A stretch of DNA of 64,000 nucleotides from the NCBI GenBank assembly GCA_029202445.1, contig CP119321.1:248001-312000 (forward strand), written 5' to 3'. The notes under the pieces are model-generated. The model saw nothing but the letters and a program-made list of their open reading frames with translations, did no database searches and was not told the origin of the DNA. Source of the DNA: Candidatus Microbacterium phytovorans. GTDB taxonomy: Bacteria; Actinomycetota; Actinomycetes; Actinomycetales; Microbacteriaceae. Shown in pieces: positions 1 to 9,231 of the stretch. The translations under genes and the position numbers were made by a program. How positions within the stretch are numbered: position 1 is the stretch's first letter; each line of letters opens with the position of its first letter.

Positions 1-183
1 GGTCACACGTCGGCGAGCGCGCGCGGCCACCGCGTTGGAGTCGGCCACGAGGCGCTCGCGTACGTCGCCCAGCCCGGCGACGCCCAGCACGGAGTACTCG
101 ATCAGTTCGCGGCTGGCGGTCGCCGGCGCGATGAGGTCGTCGCGCACCGCCGCGGCGCGGGCGGTGATCGGGGAGTCAGCCAC
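1..183 (-). CDS. Hypothetical protein, last gene of the T7SS-like operon (3' end outside window)
   Basis: Only the first 61 codons are present; the reading frame runs off the left edge without a stop. The start is taken as GTG at 183-181, which overlaps the stop of the preceding gene by 8 nt, the same overlap used one junction upstream. The visible part is alanine- and arginine-rich and predicted helical, with no recognised motif. Its position as the fifth gene behind a WXG100-like leader suggests a role with that cluster, but this rests only on context. Confidence 0.5.
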   Translation of the reverse strand, partial: MADSPITARAAAVRDDLIAPATASRELIEYSVLGVAGLGDVRERLVADSNAVAARARRRVT

Positions 184-760
184 GGTGATCCATCTCGAGT
201 GTCGGAAGGAGCTGCTCGGTGAGCGCCAGGGCTACGGCGCCCGCCTCGGGGGCCAGCGGCGACAGCTGCCCCACGACGAGTCGATCGTCGAGATCGAGAA
301 CGTACGTGGTACGCACCCAGCCGAGCGGCGTGACCGGCGACGCGTCGGCACCATCGGTGGTCTGCTCGTCGGACGCGGCGTCCTCGTCGGAGAACAGGAC
401 CGTGACCCGCCAGCCCGAGACCGCCCCGGCCGTGAACGGGGTCGTCGTCGGCGGCCACGGTGAGGGGGTCAGCGTGAGGGCGAGTTCCTCCGCGCGGGCG
501 GCATCGCGGAACGCGGGCGCCTCCGTGACGAGGAAGCCCAGCGTCGCATAGAGACCCGACACGGGTTCGCACAGCAGGAGCACCAGCGAGTCGGGCGCCG
601 CTTCGCGGGCGGTCACGGCGAGGTCGGCGGCGAGGAGGATCCGAGCCTGCTGCTCGTCGGTCCGGCCTTCCAGGAGCGCCCGCAGCCATGGCTCGGCCTC
701 GGACTCCAGCGGCACCACCGACCACAGGCGAGGGTCGGCTTCGACGGACAGCTCAGGCAT
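176..760 (-). CDS. Hypothetical protein of T7SS-like operon (194 aa)
   Basis: Soluble acidic protein without signal peptide or membrane segment. Hydrophobic strand-like stretches alternate with acidic loops (for example around VTPLGWVRTTYVLDLDD near residues 143-158). Its general layout resembles the preceding 211-residue protein: an N-terminal strand around a Trp, a middle Trp-containing strand, and a C-terminal helix. The two may be distant paralogues; a Mog1/PsbP-like fold is one possibility but is a guess. Starts overlap by 8 nt on both sides, so it is translationally coupled in the operon. Function unknown. Confidence 0.7.
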   Translation of the reverse strand: MPELSVEADPRLWSVVPLESEAEPWLRALLEGRTDEQQARILLAADLAVTAREAAPDSLVLLLCEPVSGLYATLGFLVTEAPAFRDAARAEELALTLTPSPWPPTTTPFTAGAVSGWRVTVLFSDEDAASDEQTTDGADASPVTPLGWVRTTYVLDLDDRLVVGQLSPLAPEAGAVALALTEQLLPTLEMDHRG

Positions 761-1388
761 CGCGCTTCCAGCGGACGGTGGCCACGATCGCGTCGCACAG
801 GGCGGTCATCGTCGCGACACCGGTCGGATCGACCGTCGTGCCTGCGGCGGAGGCGAGGATGCTCGCCTGGAACAGCAGACCGCGGCGGTCGCTGTCGGGA
901 GCGGGCAGCAGGTAGTTGATGGTGAGGATTTCGGCAGCGCCCTCCGAGAACCCGGCGGTCGATGTCTGCGTCCAGCGGAGGATCGTCCCCGCCTCGTCCA
1001 GAGGCGCGGCCCCGCGCGTCGCCATGAGGTGGCGTCCGGCTTCGGCAAGGCTCCGCCCGCCGGGAGCGTCCATGCGCGCCGCGACGATCGAGACCGGCAA
1101 GAAGTCGCTCTCGGGCACGTCCTGCTGCGCGAACAGGCGGATCGCGTCGCCGACGCCGCGGTTCGCCGCGGCGAACACCTCGTCGAGCATCGGCCGTAGC
1201 GCCGTCCGCTGGGCAGCGGAGAGCCGCCCCAGTGACTGCTCCGCGATGGCGCGCAGCGCCACCGGCTCGGGATCGAAAGACCCCCAGCCCAAGGGAAGGA
1301 CGAGCGCGAAGCCGGGCATCCCGGCGGTCGGCTCGACCAGTTCAGCGCGCAAAGACACGGTGCTCCGATCGTGGGGAGGGGACGGCAT
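753..1388 (-). CDS. Hypothetical protein of T7SS-like operon (211 aa)
   Basis: Soluble alpha/beta protein with no export signal. A strand-rich N-terminus (GFALVLPLGW near residues 25-34) is followed by a helical segment and a second strand-rich half ending in a Trp-containing helix. It lies 16 nt after the membrane protein gene and overlaps the next gene by 8 nt. In type VII-like loci small soluble proteins in this position are often chaperones or immunity/accessory factors, but no family signature identifies this one. Possible distant paralogue of the following 194-residue protein. Confidence 0.7.
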   Translation of the reverse strand: MPSPPHDRSTVSLRAELVEPTAGMPGFALVLPLGWGSFDPEPVALRAIAEQSLGRLSAAQRTALRPMLDEVFAAANRGVGDAIRLFAQQDVPESDFLPVSIVAARMDAPGGRSLAEAGRHLMATRGAAPLDEAGTILRWTQTSTAGFSEGAAEILTINYLLPAPDSDRRGLLFQASILASAAGTTVDPTGVATMTALCDAIVATVRWKRDA

Positions 1389-1404
1389 CCCGATTCTAGG
1401 CGGG

Positions 1405-2658
1405 TCAGTCGAACGACTTGGCCACGCTGACGACGGTCGGCATGACGGTCGCGTAGACCTGCGCCGCGCCGCCCAGCGCTTCGGTGAGCGTCTGCGGCAT
1501 CCGCCCGGGAGCGAACCCCGCCAGGGCGCGCCAGCCGTTGCCCCAGCTTCCCGTCAGGGCGAAGGTCTCCTTGACCATCACCGGCGAGTAGAACAGGCGG
1601 AACATGTTGCGCGTGTTCAGGCCGTGCGGCGTGCCGCGCACGAACAGTTGCGGCATCCGGTTCGCGAGCACCGAGTCCAGGGCGCGGAACGCATTGCGCG
1701 CATCGACGAACTCCGAACCGAAGAGGCGGACCGTTCCCGACAGGCGGGGGAACCGCGCCCCGGCGGAGGCGAACGAGCCGAGTCTGCCGAGCCCGGCGAG
1801 CTTGCCGAAGGGGAGGATCGCGACGGCGGAGAGCGCCACTTCCTGCCAGCTCCCGCGGCCGGTGGACAGTCGTGCGATCTCGCCGAGCAGGGAGATGACG
1901 CCGACGATCACAGCAAGGGCTGCGGCGATGGCGGCGAGCGGGCCGGTGACGACGAAAGCGACGATGATGAGCGCGACACCCACCCACATGAGCACGGTGA
2001 GCAGACCCTCGACGAACGGCATCGCGTCGTCCCAGAATCCGTCGGACACGCCGTCCTCGTTCGCGCCCTGCAGGCTGGACAGCGTCGAGTCGTACACCGC
2101 TTCCCAGCGGGCGACGGGCGCGTCGTACTGCGCGCGGTACGTCTCGAACGTCTGCAGCGCGGAGTCGAACGAGGACTGCTCGGCGGCGCTGCTGGGACGG
2201 CTCCCGGACTGCTCCACCTCGTGGTCGTCGTTGAAGTCCCACTGCTGCTGGTCGCCTTCGGCCGCGGAGAGGGCGCGGGAGGTGTCGTTGACGCGCTCCC
2301 AGGCCGAGGCGGCACGGGTCACGAGCCCGTCGGTCTCCGACTGGACCGTCTCGAGGGCGCCCGCATAGCGAACCAGGGCGCGTCCGCTCGGCAGATAGCG
2401 CTCTCCGGCCGTCCGGAGATCGGCGTAGACCTCCTTGGCCTGTTCGCGCACTGCCTCGAACGATTCGCCGCTGCCGATCGTTCCGTCGGCGAACATCTCC
2501 AGAGTGCGGGCCGCGGAGCGCATCATCTCGCCCTGCTCGACGATGTTCTCGCCGCGGCTGAGGATGCGGGACGGCTCGCCCACGATCTGCTCGATGTCGC
2601 GGCCGCCGGCGGTGGCCGGCATGTTCTCGCGCTGGTACCAGTAGCCGTCGTGTCCCAT
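1405..2658 (-). CDS. Membrane protein with type VII secretion-substrate-like architecture (417 aa)
   Basis: The start is ATG at 2658-2656, which shares one base with the stop of the WXG100-like gene; a longer upstream reading frame exists but crosses that gene. Residues 1-140 are helical and glutamate-rich, as in the N-terminal bundle of WXG/LXG proteins. Residues about 210-270 form two hydrophobic membrane segments (VGVALIIVAFVVTGPLAAIA and a second stretch). The C-terminal 130 residues are soluble, basic and unlike any toxin domain I recognise. It could be a polymorphic-toxin-like effector or a structural ESX-type partner. Gene order supports an association with type VII-like secretion, but no EccC or other machinery gene is in the window. 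Confidence 0.65.
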   Translation of the reverse strand: MGHDGYWYQRENMPATAGGRDIEQIVGEPSRILSRGENIVEQGEMMRSAARTLEMFADGTIGSGESFEAVREQAKEVYADLRTAGERYLPSGRALVRYAGALETVQSETDGLVTRAASAWERVNDTSRALSAAEGDQQQWDFNDDHEVEQSGSRPSSAAEQSSFDSALQTFETYRAQYDAPVARWEAVYDSTLSSLQGANEDGVSDGFWDDAMPFVEGLLTVLMWVGVALIIVAFVVTGPLAAIAAALAVIVGVISLLGEIARLSTGRGSWQEVALSAVAILPFGKLAGLGRLGSFASAGARFPRLSGTVRLFGSEFVDARNAFRALDSVLANRMPQLFVRGTPHGLNTRNMFRLFYSPVMVKETFALTGSWGNGWRALAGFAPGRMPQTLTEALGGAAQVYATVMPTVVSVAKSFD

Positions 2659-2963
2659 TACTCGGATGCCTCCATGCTGCGGGCGAGTTCGGCGTCTGCT
2701 TCGGCCCAGTTGTCCCGGGCGTCGTCGAGCCGCTTCTTCATCTCTTCGAGGTGGCGGCGCTGCGTCTCGCGCTTGTCGTCCCACTTCGCCTCGAAGTCCT
2801 CGGCGGCCGACTGCAGCGAACCGCGTCCCTGCGGCCGCGAGATCGCCTCGGTCAACGTGTTCGTCTGCGAAGACGCATTCTGATACTCGGCGATGATCGC
2901 GCCGAGCGCCTCGCTCAGCTCCGCCATCGAGTCGAGCGGAATGTCGACGCCGTCTCCAGCCAT
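2658..2963 (-). CDS. WXG100-like small helical protein
   Basis: 101 residues, almost entirely helical, with a mid-protein Trp followed by charged residues (DFEAKWDDKRE near residues 57-67) and a second Trp near residue 85. This is the length and hairpin layout of the WXG100/ESAT-6 family, although the canonical W-x-G triplet is not present. It heads the operon. GGGGAGG precedes the ATG, and a plausible -10 (TAGGAT, 2993-2988 read on the minus strand) gives a short leader. Likely a secreted or chaperone-like partner for the next gene's product; that role is inferred. Confidence 0.65.
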   Translation of the reverse strand: MAGDGVDIPLDSMAELSEALGAIIAEYQNASSQTNTLTEAISRPQGRGSLQSAAEDFEAKWDDKRETQRRHLEEMKKRLDDARDNWAEADAELARSMEASE

Positions 2964-3085
2964 GAGTGCACCTCCCCGGTCGTTTCCATCCTAGGGACGG
3001 GGCCGCAGGCCGCCATGGGGAGAACTCCCCACTTCGCTGTCCGAGGTTCCCTGGCCCGAGGGTTCCCGTCCGGGGAGGGTCGGCC

Positions 3086-3985
3086 TCACGCGGTGAACAC
3101 GGTGAGCGCGCCGGGAACGGCATCCACCCGCACCGGGAGGGCGCCCAGGGGATCGCCGTCCGCGTAGGCGGTGAGCGCCGGTGCGTCGAGGCGCACGGCG
3201 CGGGCGCGACGCATCACGACGTCGGGCGACGATGCGTGCGTGCCGCGATAGACGCGGGGAAGGAGGCGCAGCAGCCGCAGGCGGCCGGCGGGACGCACCA
3301 GCGTCACGTCCAAGAGACCGTCGTCGAGCATTGCCTCGGGACAGATGCGGATACCGCCCCCGTACGTCGGACCGTTCCCCACGGATGCCAGCACGAGCGG
3401 ACCGTCGAGCACCTCCACGTCGCCGTCGGCGTCCTCGAGTTCGACGCGGAACGGGAGGTCGCGCAGCCGCAGGAACTCGATGAGGACGGCGATGTCGTAG
3501 CGGGAGTGCCCTCGAGGCCACGTCATGCCGTTGGCCCGGTCGTTCACCTTCGAGTCGAAGCCCGCGGCCAGCACGGTCGCGTACAGCCGCGAGGAGCCGT
3601 CCGCCCGCGTCGCGCGGGCCAGGTCGACCCGCCGGGTGCGGCCCGCGATGACGGCCGCGGCAGTCGCCTCCGCGCGCAGCTCGCGCAAACCGAGCGCGGC
3701 GGCGAAGTCGTTGCCCGTGCCGACCGGGACGATCCCCAAGGGCGTGTCGGTGCCGGCGAGCTCCTGGATCGCGAGGTTCACCGTTCCGTCTCCGCCCGCG
3801 ACGAGCACGGCATCCGTCCCGACGTCGAGCGCGGCCCGCAGCAGCGTGGAGGAGTCGGCGGCGCTCCCGCCGGAGATCACCGCTACCCGGATGCCGTGGG
3901 CTCGGAGGCGGGCGGTGACCTCGTCCACGACGACGGTGTGCGCACCGGCGCGCGCGGCGGGGTTGACGAGCAGTGCGACGTCCAT
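3086..3985 (-). CDS. Diacylglycerol kinase family lipid kinase
   Basis: 299 residues, the usual length for the YegS/DgkB family. The ATP-binding signature GGDGT is at residues 64-68, preceded by the VNPAA strand at residues 7-11 and followed by PVGTGNDFA. The family phosphorylates diacylglycerol or related lipids (sphinganine, phosphatidylglycerol) at the inner face of the membrane with ATP. The sequence does not decide the exact lipid. It is a single gene, divergent from the APC permease at 4096. Confidence 0.9.
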   Translation of the reverse strand: MDVALLVNPAARAGAHTVVVDEVTARLRAHGIRVAVISGGSAADSSTLLRAALDVGTDAVLVAGGDGTVNLAIQELAGTDTPLGIVPVGTGNDFAAALGLRELRAEATAAAVIAGRTRRVDLARATRADGSSRLYATVLAAGFDSKVNDRANGMTWPRGHSRYDIAVLIEFLRLRDLPFRVELEDADGDVEVLDGPLVLASVGNGPTYGGGIRICPEAMLDDGLLDVTLVRPAGRLRLLRLLPRVYRGTHASSPDVVMRRARAVRLDAPALTAYADGDPLGALPVRVDAVPGALTVFTA

Positions 3986-4095
3986 CGCCGTACCTGTTCT
4001 CTCGGGTGCGTCGCGGTCGGGTGCTGGCAGGATTCCGCACCGAGACGACCGTTTTCCGCGAGCCGAGCGTCGGGGGTGCTGGACAGGATGGTGTC

Positions 4096-5382
4096 ATGAC
4101 CGGCCGCTCCCTCGCTATCGACACGCCCGCCCGCCATGGCGGGATCGGACTCGTGCAGGGAACCGCGCTCTACGTGGCATCCGTCCTCGGCACGGGTCTG
4201 CTCGTCCTGCCCGGCCTCACGGCGAGCGTGGCGGGCCCCGCGAGCATCCTGGCCGTCGCGGCCGTTCTCGGCCTCTCCGTACCGTTGGCGGGCACGTTCG
4301 CCGTCCTCGCCGCACGCTACCCCGACCCCGGGGGAGTCGCGAGCTACGTGCGGAAGGCGCTCGGGGGCACCGCGGCCCGCATGACGGGCTACTGGTTCCT
4401 CTTCGGCGTGTGCGCCGGGGCTCCGGTGGTCGCCGCACTGGGTGCCGAGTACGTCGTTGCCGCCCTCGGCGTCGATCGCGCGTTCGTGCCGCTCCTGGCG
4501 GCCCTCATCTTCCTCCCGCCGTTCGCGCTCAATGCGCTCGGCGTGCGGGTCGCCGGCGGCGCCCAGTTCGTGCTCACCGCCCTCCTGCTCGCCGTGGTCG
4601 TCTTCGTCGTCGGACTGGGAGCACCGTCGGTCGAGGCCTCGAACTTCCAACCGTTCCTCCCGCACGGGTGGGCGGGAGTCGCGACGGCGGTGAGTCTGTT
4701 CGTCTGGGCGTTCGCGGGCTGGGAGGTCGGCACCCATATCTCGGGGGAGTTCCGGCGCCCCGCACGAGACATCCCGTGGGCCACCGGCATCGCCGTCGTC
4801 GTCACCGGCGCGTGCTACCTGGTGCTGCAGGTCGTGACCGTCGGAGCGCTCGGGGTGAGCGCGGGCGAGGGGCAGGTGCCGCTCCTCGATCTCGCGCGGC
4901 TGGGGTCACCGCGCCTGGGTCCGATCGCCGTCGGCATCATCGCGGCCATCGTCGCGCTCGGCGTGCTCAACGCGTACCTTGCGGCGTTCGCGAAGCTGGG
5001 TGCCTCACTGGCCGACAACGGCGACCTTCCGCGGTGGTTCTCCCGAGGAGTCGAACACGGCGGCATCCCGCGCCGCGCGCTCGCCCTCACCGCTGCCGTC
5101 GCTGCCGTGTACTTCTCGCTCATGCTCGTGAACGGCATGGTGCTCACCCCGTTCATCCTCGTTCACACGAGCAGCATGGTCGCCATCTACGCGCTCGGCA
5201 TGGTCGCCGCCGTGCGGCTGCTGCCTCGGCGTTCAGCGGGATGGTGGATGGCGGTCGTGGCCGCGGTGCTGTGCGCGGGCATGCTGGCGCTCGCGTGGGC
5301 CTCACTGGCCCCCGCACTCGCGCTCGCGTCCGCGGCGGTCGTCGTGACCGTCGCCCGCCGCGGACGTCGCGCTAGAGCGTGA
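4096..5382 (+). CDS. APC family amino-acid permease
   Basis: 428 residues from ATG 4096; the frame is open further upstream but the hydrophobic protein begins here. About 12 membrane segments, the first containing the glycine-rich ASVLGTGLLVLPG typical of APC helix 1. Residues WAFAGWEVGTHISGEFRRP near helix 6 match the second conserved APC region. It probably imports an amino acid or amine; the substrate cannot be read from the sequence. The 3' end overlaps the convergent 2-oxoglutarate dehydrogenase gene by 11 nt. Confidence 0.88.
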   Translation: MTGRSLAIDTPARHGGIGLVQGTALYVASVLGTGLLVLPGLTASVAGPASILAVAAVLGLSVPLAGTFAVLAARYPDPGGVASYVRKALGGTAARMTGYWFLFGVCAGAPVVAALGAEYVVAALGVDRAFVPLLAALIFLPPFALNALGVRVAGGAQFVLTALLLAVVVFVVGLGAPSVEASNFQPFLPHGWAGVATAVSLFVWAFAGWEVGTHISGEFRRPARDIPWATGIAVVVTGACYLVLQVVTVGALGVSAGEGQVPLLDLARLGSPRLGPIAVGIIAAIVALGVLNAYLAAFAKLGASLADNGDLPRWFSRGVEHGGIPRRALALTAAVAAVYFSLMLVNGMVLTPFILVHTSSMVAIYALGMVAAVRLLPRRSAGWWMAVVAAVLCAGMLALAWASLAPALALASAAVVVTVARRGRRARA

Positions 5383-8300
5383 GTGCCGATTCGAGGATCG
5401 TCGACTGCTCCACCGCGTGGACCTTCGGCGAACCGGTCGCCGTCGACGCAGCCGCGGCGCGCGAGATGCGACGCACCGTGCGGCCCCGCAGGTTCTTCAC
5501 GACCTCGAGAGCGATGAAGGGCCACGCGCCCTGGTTCTCGGGCTCGTCCTGCACCCACACCAGTTCGGCGTCCGGATAGCCGTCGAGGATCGCGTTGAGC
5601 TCGTCGACGGGAGCCGGGTAGTACTGCTCCAGGCGCACGAGGGCGATCTCGGGGTTCGGCTTCTTCTCGAGTTCGGCCTTGAGGTCCCAGTGGATCTTGC
5701 CGGAGTGCAGCAGCACGCGCCGCACCGCGCTCTTGTCGATCCCGCGGTCGTCGTCGAGCACCGGCTCGAAACGTCCCTGCGTGAAGGCCTCCACGGGGCT
5801 CGTGGCACCGCGCAGGCGCAGCATGGCCTTCGGGGTGAAGAGGATCAGGGGGCGACGCGGGCGGGCGTAGGCCTGCCGACGGAGCAGGTGGAAGTAGGAC
5901 GCGGGCGTCGACGGACGCGCCACCGTCATGTTGTCCTGGGCGCACAGCTGCAGGTACCGCTCGATCCGTGCGGACGAGTGGTCAGGGCCCTGGCCCTCGT
6001 AGCCGTGCGGCAGGAGCAGGACCACGCTCGACTGCTGGCTCCACTTCTGCTCGGCGGCCGAGATGTACTCGTCGATGACCGACTGGGCGCCGTTGGCGAA
6101 GTCGCCGAACTGTGCTTCCCACAGGGTCAGCGTGTCGGCGCGCTCTACGGAGTAGCCGTACTCGAAGGCCATCGCCGCGTACTCGCTCAGCAGCGAGTCG
6201 TACACGTAGAAGCGGCCCTGGCCGTCGCCGAGGTTCGCCAGCGGCAGCCACTCCTGACCGTTCACGCGGTCGTGCATGACGGCGTGCCGCTGCACGAACG
6301 TGCCGCGACGCGCGTCCTGACCCGCCAAGCGGACATTGGTGCCCTCCATGAGCACGGAACCGAAGGCCAGGAGCTCGCCGAACGCCCAGTCGATGCCGCC
6401 GTTGCGGCTCATGTCGTTGCGCTTGTCGAGCAGCTGCTGGAGCTTCGCGTGCACCGTGAAGCCCTCCGGGCGGTTCACGAACGCGTCGCCGATCTGGTGG
6501 ACGACCTCGAGTGCGACGCCTGTCGTGTCGGGTTCGCCGACCGCAACGTCGACCGAGCCGCTCGGCGTCACGATGCCGGTGGAACCGGTGGCGGCGGCAT
6601 GCGTCTCGGCGAACGCGATCTCGAGGCGGTTCTGGAAGTCCTGCTTGGCCTTCTCGTACTCCTCCTCGGTGATGTCGCCGCGTCCGACCAGCGATTCCGT
6701 GTACAGACGGCGCACGGAGCGCTTCGCCTCGATGAGGTTCGTCATGAGCGGCTGCGTCATCGACGGGTCGTCGCCCTCGTTGTGACCGCGGCGGCGGTAG
6801 CAGACGAGGTCGACGATGACGTCGCGGTGGAACTCCTCGCGGTAGCGGAAGGCCAGCTCGGCGACGCGGACGACGGCCTCGGGGTCATCGCCGTTGACGT
6901 GGAAGACAGGGGCCTGGATGCTCTTGGCCACGTCCGTCGCGTAGACCGACGACCGCGCATCCTGGGGGAGCGTCGTGAAGCCGACCTGGTTGTTGACCAC
7001 CACGTGGACGGTGCCTCCCGTGCGGTAGCCGCGCAGCTGCGACATCTGCAGGGTCTCGACCACGACGCCCTGGCCCGCGAAGGCGGCGTCACCGTGGACG
7101 AGGATCGGCAGCCACGAGAACGAGCCGATCGGCATCCGGTCCTGCTTGGCGCGGACGATGCCCTCCAGCACGCCGTCGACCGTCTCCAGGTGCGACGGGT
7201 TGGCGGCGAGGTACACGGGGAGTTCCTCGTCGGCATCCGACACGAACGTCCCCTCGGTGCCGAGGTGGTACTTCACGTCGCCCGACCCGCTCTTGGAGCC
7301 GATCGCGACGGAGCCTTCGAACTCGCGGAACACCTGCCCGTAGGTCTTGCCGGCGATGTTGGTGAGGACGTTGAGGCGGCCGCGGTGCGCCATGCCGATG
7401 GCGGCGCCGTCGAGGCCGGCGCCCGCCGCACCCTGCAGGATCTCGTCGAGGAGGGGGATGAGCGACTCTCCGCCTTCGAGGCTGAACCGCTTCTGGCCGA
7501 CGTACTTCGTCTGCAGGAACGTCTCGAACGCCTCGGCCTGGTTGAGCTTGTCGAGAATTCGCAGCTGCTCGTCGTGACCGGGCTTCTGGTACTTGACCTC
7601 GACGTTGTCCTGGAACCACTTGCGCTGCGCCGGGTCCTGGATGTGCATGTACTCGATGCCGATCGTGCGGCAGTACGAATCGCGCAGCACGCCGAGGATC
7701 TCGCGCAGCTTCATGATGCGTCGCCCGCCGAATCCGCCGGTGACGAACTCGCGGTCGAGGTCCCAGAAGGTGAGGCCGTGCGACTCGATCTCGAGGTCGG
7801 GGTGCGTGCGCTGCACGTACTCCAGCGGATCGATGTCGGCCATGAGGTGACCGCGCACGCGGAACGAGTTGATGAGCTCCTGCACGCGCGCCGTCTTGTC
7901 GACGCGCTCGGCGATGTCGACGTTGATGTCGCCCGCCCAGTGGATGGGGGCGTAGGGAATGCGGAGCGCCGCGAAGATGCCTTCGTAGAAGCCCCGCTGG
8001 CCGATGAGCAGCTCGTGCACGATCTTGAGGAACTCGCCCGACCCGGCTCCCTGGATCACGCGGTGGTCGTACGTGCTCGTGAGGGTGATGGTCTTGCCGA
8101 TACCGAGCTCGACGAGCGTCTTCTCGCTCGATCCCTGGAACTCCGCGGGATACTCCAGCGCGCCGGCGCCGACGATGCACCCCTGGCCCTTCATGAGTCG
8201 CGGAACCGAGTGCACCGTGCCGATGCCGCCGGGGTTCGTGAGCGACACCGTGGTGCCCTGGAAGTCGGCGGCGGTGAGCTTGCCGCCCCGGGCCCGGCGG

Positions 8301-9085
8301 ACGAGGTCCTCGTAGGACTGCAGGTACTCCTGGAACGTCAGCGACTCGGCCTGCTTGATGCTCGGGACCATGAGAGCCCGCGTGCCGTCGGGCTTGGGCA
8401 GGTCGATCGCGATGCCCAGGTTCACGTGAGCGGGGGCGACGACGGACGGCTTGCCGTCGACCTCGGCGTAGTACACGTTCTGGCTCGGGAACGCCTTGAG
8501 CGCCTGGATCAGTGCCCACCCGATCAGGTGAGTGAAGCTCACCTTGCCGCCGCGCGTGCGCGACATGTGGTTGTTGATGACGATGCGGTTGTCGATGAGG
8601 AGCTTCGCGGGGATCGTGCGCACGCTCGTCGCGGTCGGCACGGTCAGCGACTCGTCCATGTTGGCGGCGAGGGTCTTGGGCATGCCGCGGAGGGTCGTGA
8701 CGACGTCCTCACCGGCCTCCTGCGGTGACGGCGCCGACTTGGGCGCCTGCGCGGGCACGGGCTGGGGTGCGGCGGGCCGCGCGGTCGTGCGGGCCACGGG
8801 GGAGGTGCCGATCACCGGCACGGGCGCGGTGACCGGATGCGACTCCGGGGCAGGGGCTGCAGCCGGCGCGGGCGTGGCGGTGGGAGCGGGTGCGGCGGCC
8901 TCGGCGGGTGCTGCGGGTGCGGCGTCCTCGGCATCCGGTCGGTAGGACTCGAGGATCGGCCACCATGCCTGATCCACGGAGTTGCGGTCCTTGGTGTACT
9001 GCTCGTACATCTCGGCGACGAGCCATTCGTTGGCGCCGAATTCGCCGTCGTTCGATGTTCCCGCGCCGGTCACCTGGCTGGACAC
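5372..9085 (-). CDS. kgd: Multifunctional 2-oxoglutarate dehydrogenase E1 / acyltransferase (Kgd/OdhA type)
   Basis: 1237 residues from a GTG at 9085-9083 with CAGGAG 4 nt upstream; this gives the family-typical N-terminus SSQVTG...GEFGANEWL, whereas the longer open frame adds unrelated residues. Order: short E1-recruitment helix (about 15-45), Ala/Pro-rich linker, acyltransferase domain with STYDHRVIQG and no lipoyl domain, then the thiamine-diphosphate E1 part with HRGRLNVL, VNNQVGFTT, RRRGHNEGDDPS and HGYEGQGPDHSSAR. It performs the decarboxylation step of the TCA cycle and donates to lipoylated E2 of pyruvate dehydrogenase. In relatives it is controlled by the FHA protein OdhI/GarA, which is not in the window. 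Confidence 0.97.
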   Translation of the reverse strand: MSSQVTGAGTSNDGEFGANEWLVAEMYEQYTKDRNSVDQAWWPILESYRPDAEDAAPAAPAEAAAPAPTATPAPAAAPAPESHPVTAPVPVIGTSPVARTTARPAAPQPVPAQAPKSAPSPQEAGEDVVTTLRGMPKTLAANMDESLTVPTATSVRTIPAKLLIDNRIVINNHMSRTRGGKVSFTHLIGWALIQALKAFPSQNVYYAEVDGKPSVVAPAHVNLGIAIDLPKPDGTRALMVPSIKQAESLTFQEYLQSYEDLVRRARGGKLTAADFQGTTVSLTNPGGIGTVHSVPRLMKGQGCIVGAGALEYPAEFQGSSEKTLVELGIGKTITLTSTYDHRVIQGAGSGEFLKIVHELLIGQRGFYEGIFAALRIPYAPIHWAGDINVDIAERVDKTARVQELINSFRVRGHLMADIDPLEYVQRTHPDLEIESHGLTFWDLDREFVTGGFGGRRIMKLREILGVLRDSYCRTIGIEYMHIQDPAQRKWFQDNVEVKYQKPGHDEQLRILDKLNQAEAFETFLQTKYVGQKRFSLEGGESLIPLLDEILQGAAGAGLDGAAIGMAHRGRLNVLTNIAGKTYGQVFREFEGSVAIGSKSGSGDVKYHLGTEGTFVSDADEELPVYLAANPSHLETVDGVLEGIVRAKQDRMPIGSFSWLPILVHGDAAFAGQGVVVETLQMSQLRGYRTGGTVHVVVNNQVGFTTLPQDARSSVYATDVAKSIQAPVFHVNGDDPEAVVRVAELAFRYREEFHRDVIVDLVCYRRRGHNEGDDPSMTQPLMTNLIEAKRSVRRLYTESLVGRGDITEEEYEKAKQDFQNRLEIAFAETHAAATGSTGIVTPSGSVDVAVGEPDTTGVALEVVHQIGDAFVNRPEGFTVHAKLQQLLDKRNDMSRNGGIDWAFGELLAFGSVLMEGTNVRLAGQDARRGTFVQRHAVMHDRVNGQEWLPLANLGDGQGRFYVYDSLLSEYAAMAFEYGYSVERADTLTLWEAQFGDFANGAQSVIDEYISAAEQKWSQQSSVVLLLPHGYEGQGPDHSSARIERYLQLCAQDNMTVARPSTPASYFHLLRRQAYARPRRPLILFTPKAMLRLRGATSPVEAFTQGRFEPVLDDDRGIDKSAVRRVLLHSGKIHWDLKAELEKKPNPEIALVRLEQYYPAPVDELNAILDGYPDAELVWVQDEPENQGAWPFIALEVVKNLRGRTVRRISRAAAASTATGSPKVHAVEQSTILESALTL

Positions 9086-9231
9086 GATTCTCCTGCTTTC
9101 ATCGGTGAAGTTCAGATGGTGCGCAGGCCCGGATCGTGGCACTCGCGCACGACTAACAAGGGTATCCCAGTAATCACGGCCGCAGTACGGATGCCGGCGT
9201 CGGTGCGGTCAGGAGTGGGTACCGTGGAATC

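Noticed and set aside
5417..8728. Long plus-strand open frame opposite the 2-oxoglutarate dehydrogenase gene
   Set aside because: Shadow of a clearly coding gene; no motif or ribosome binding site.
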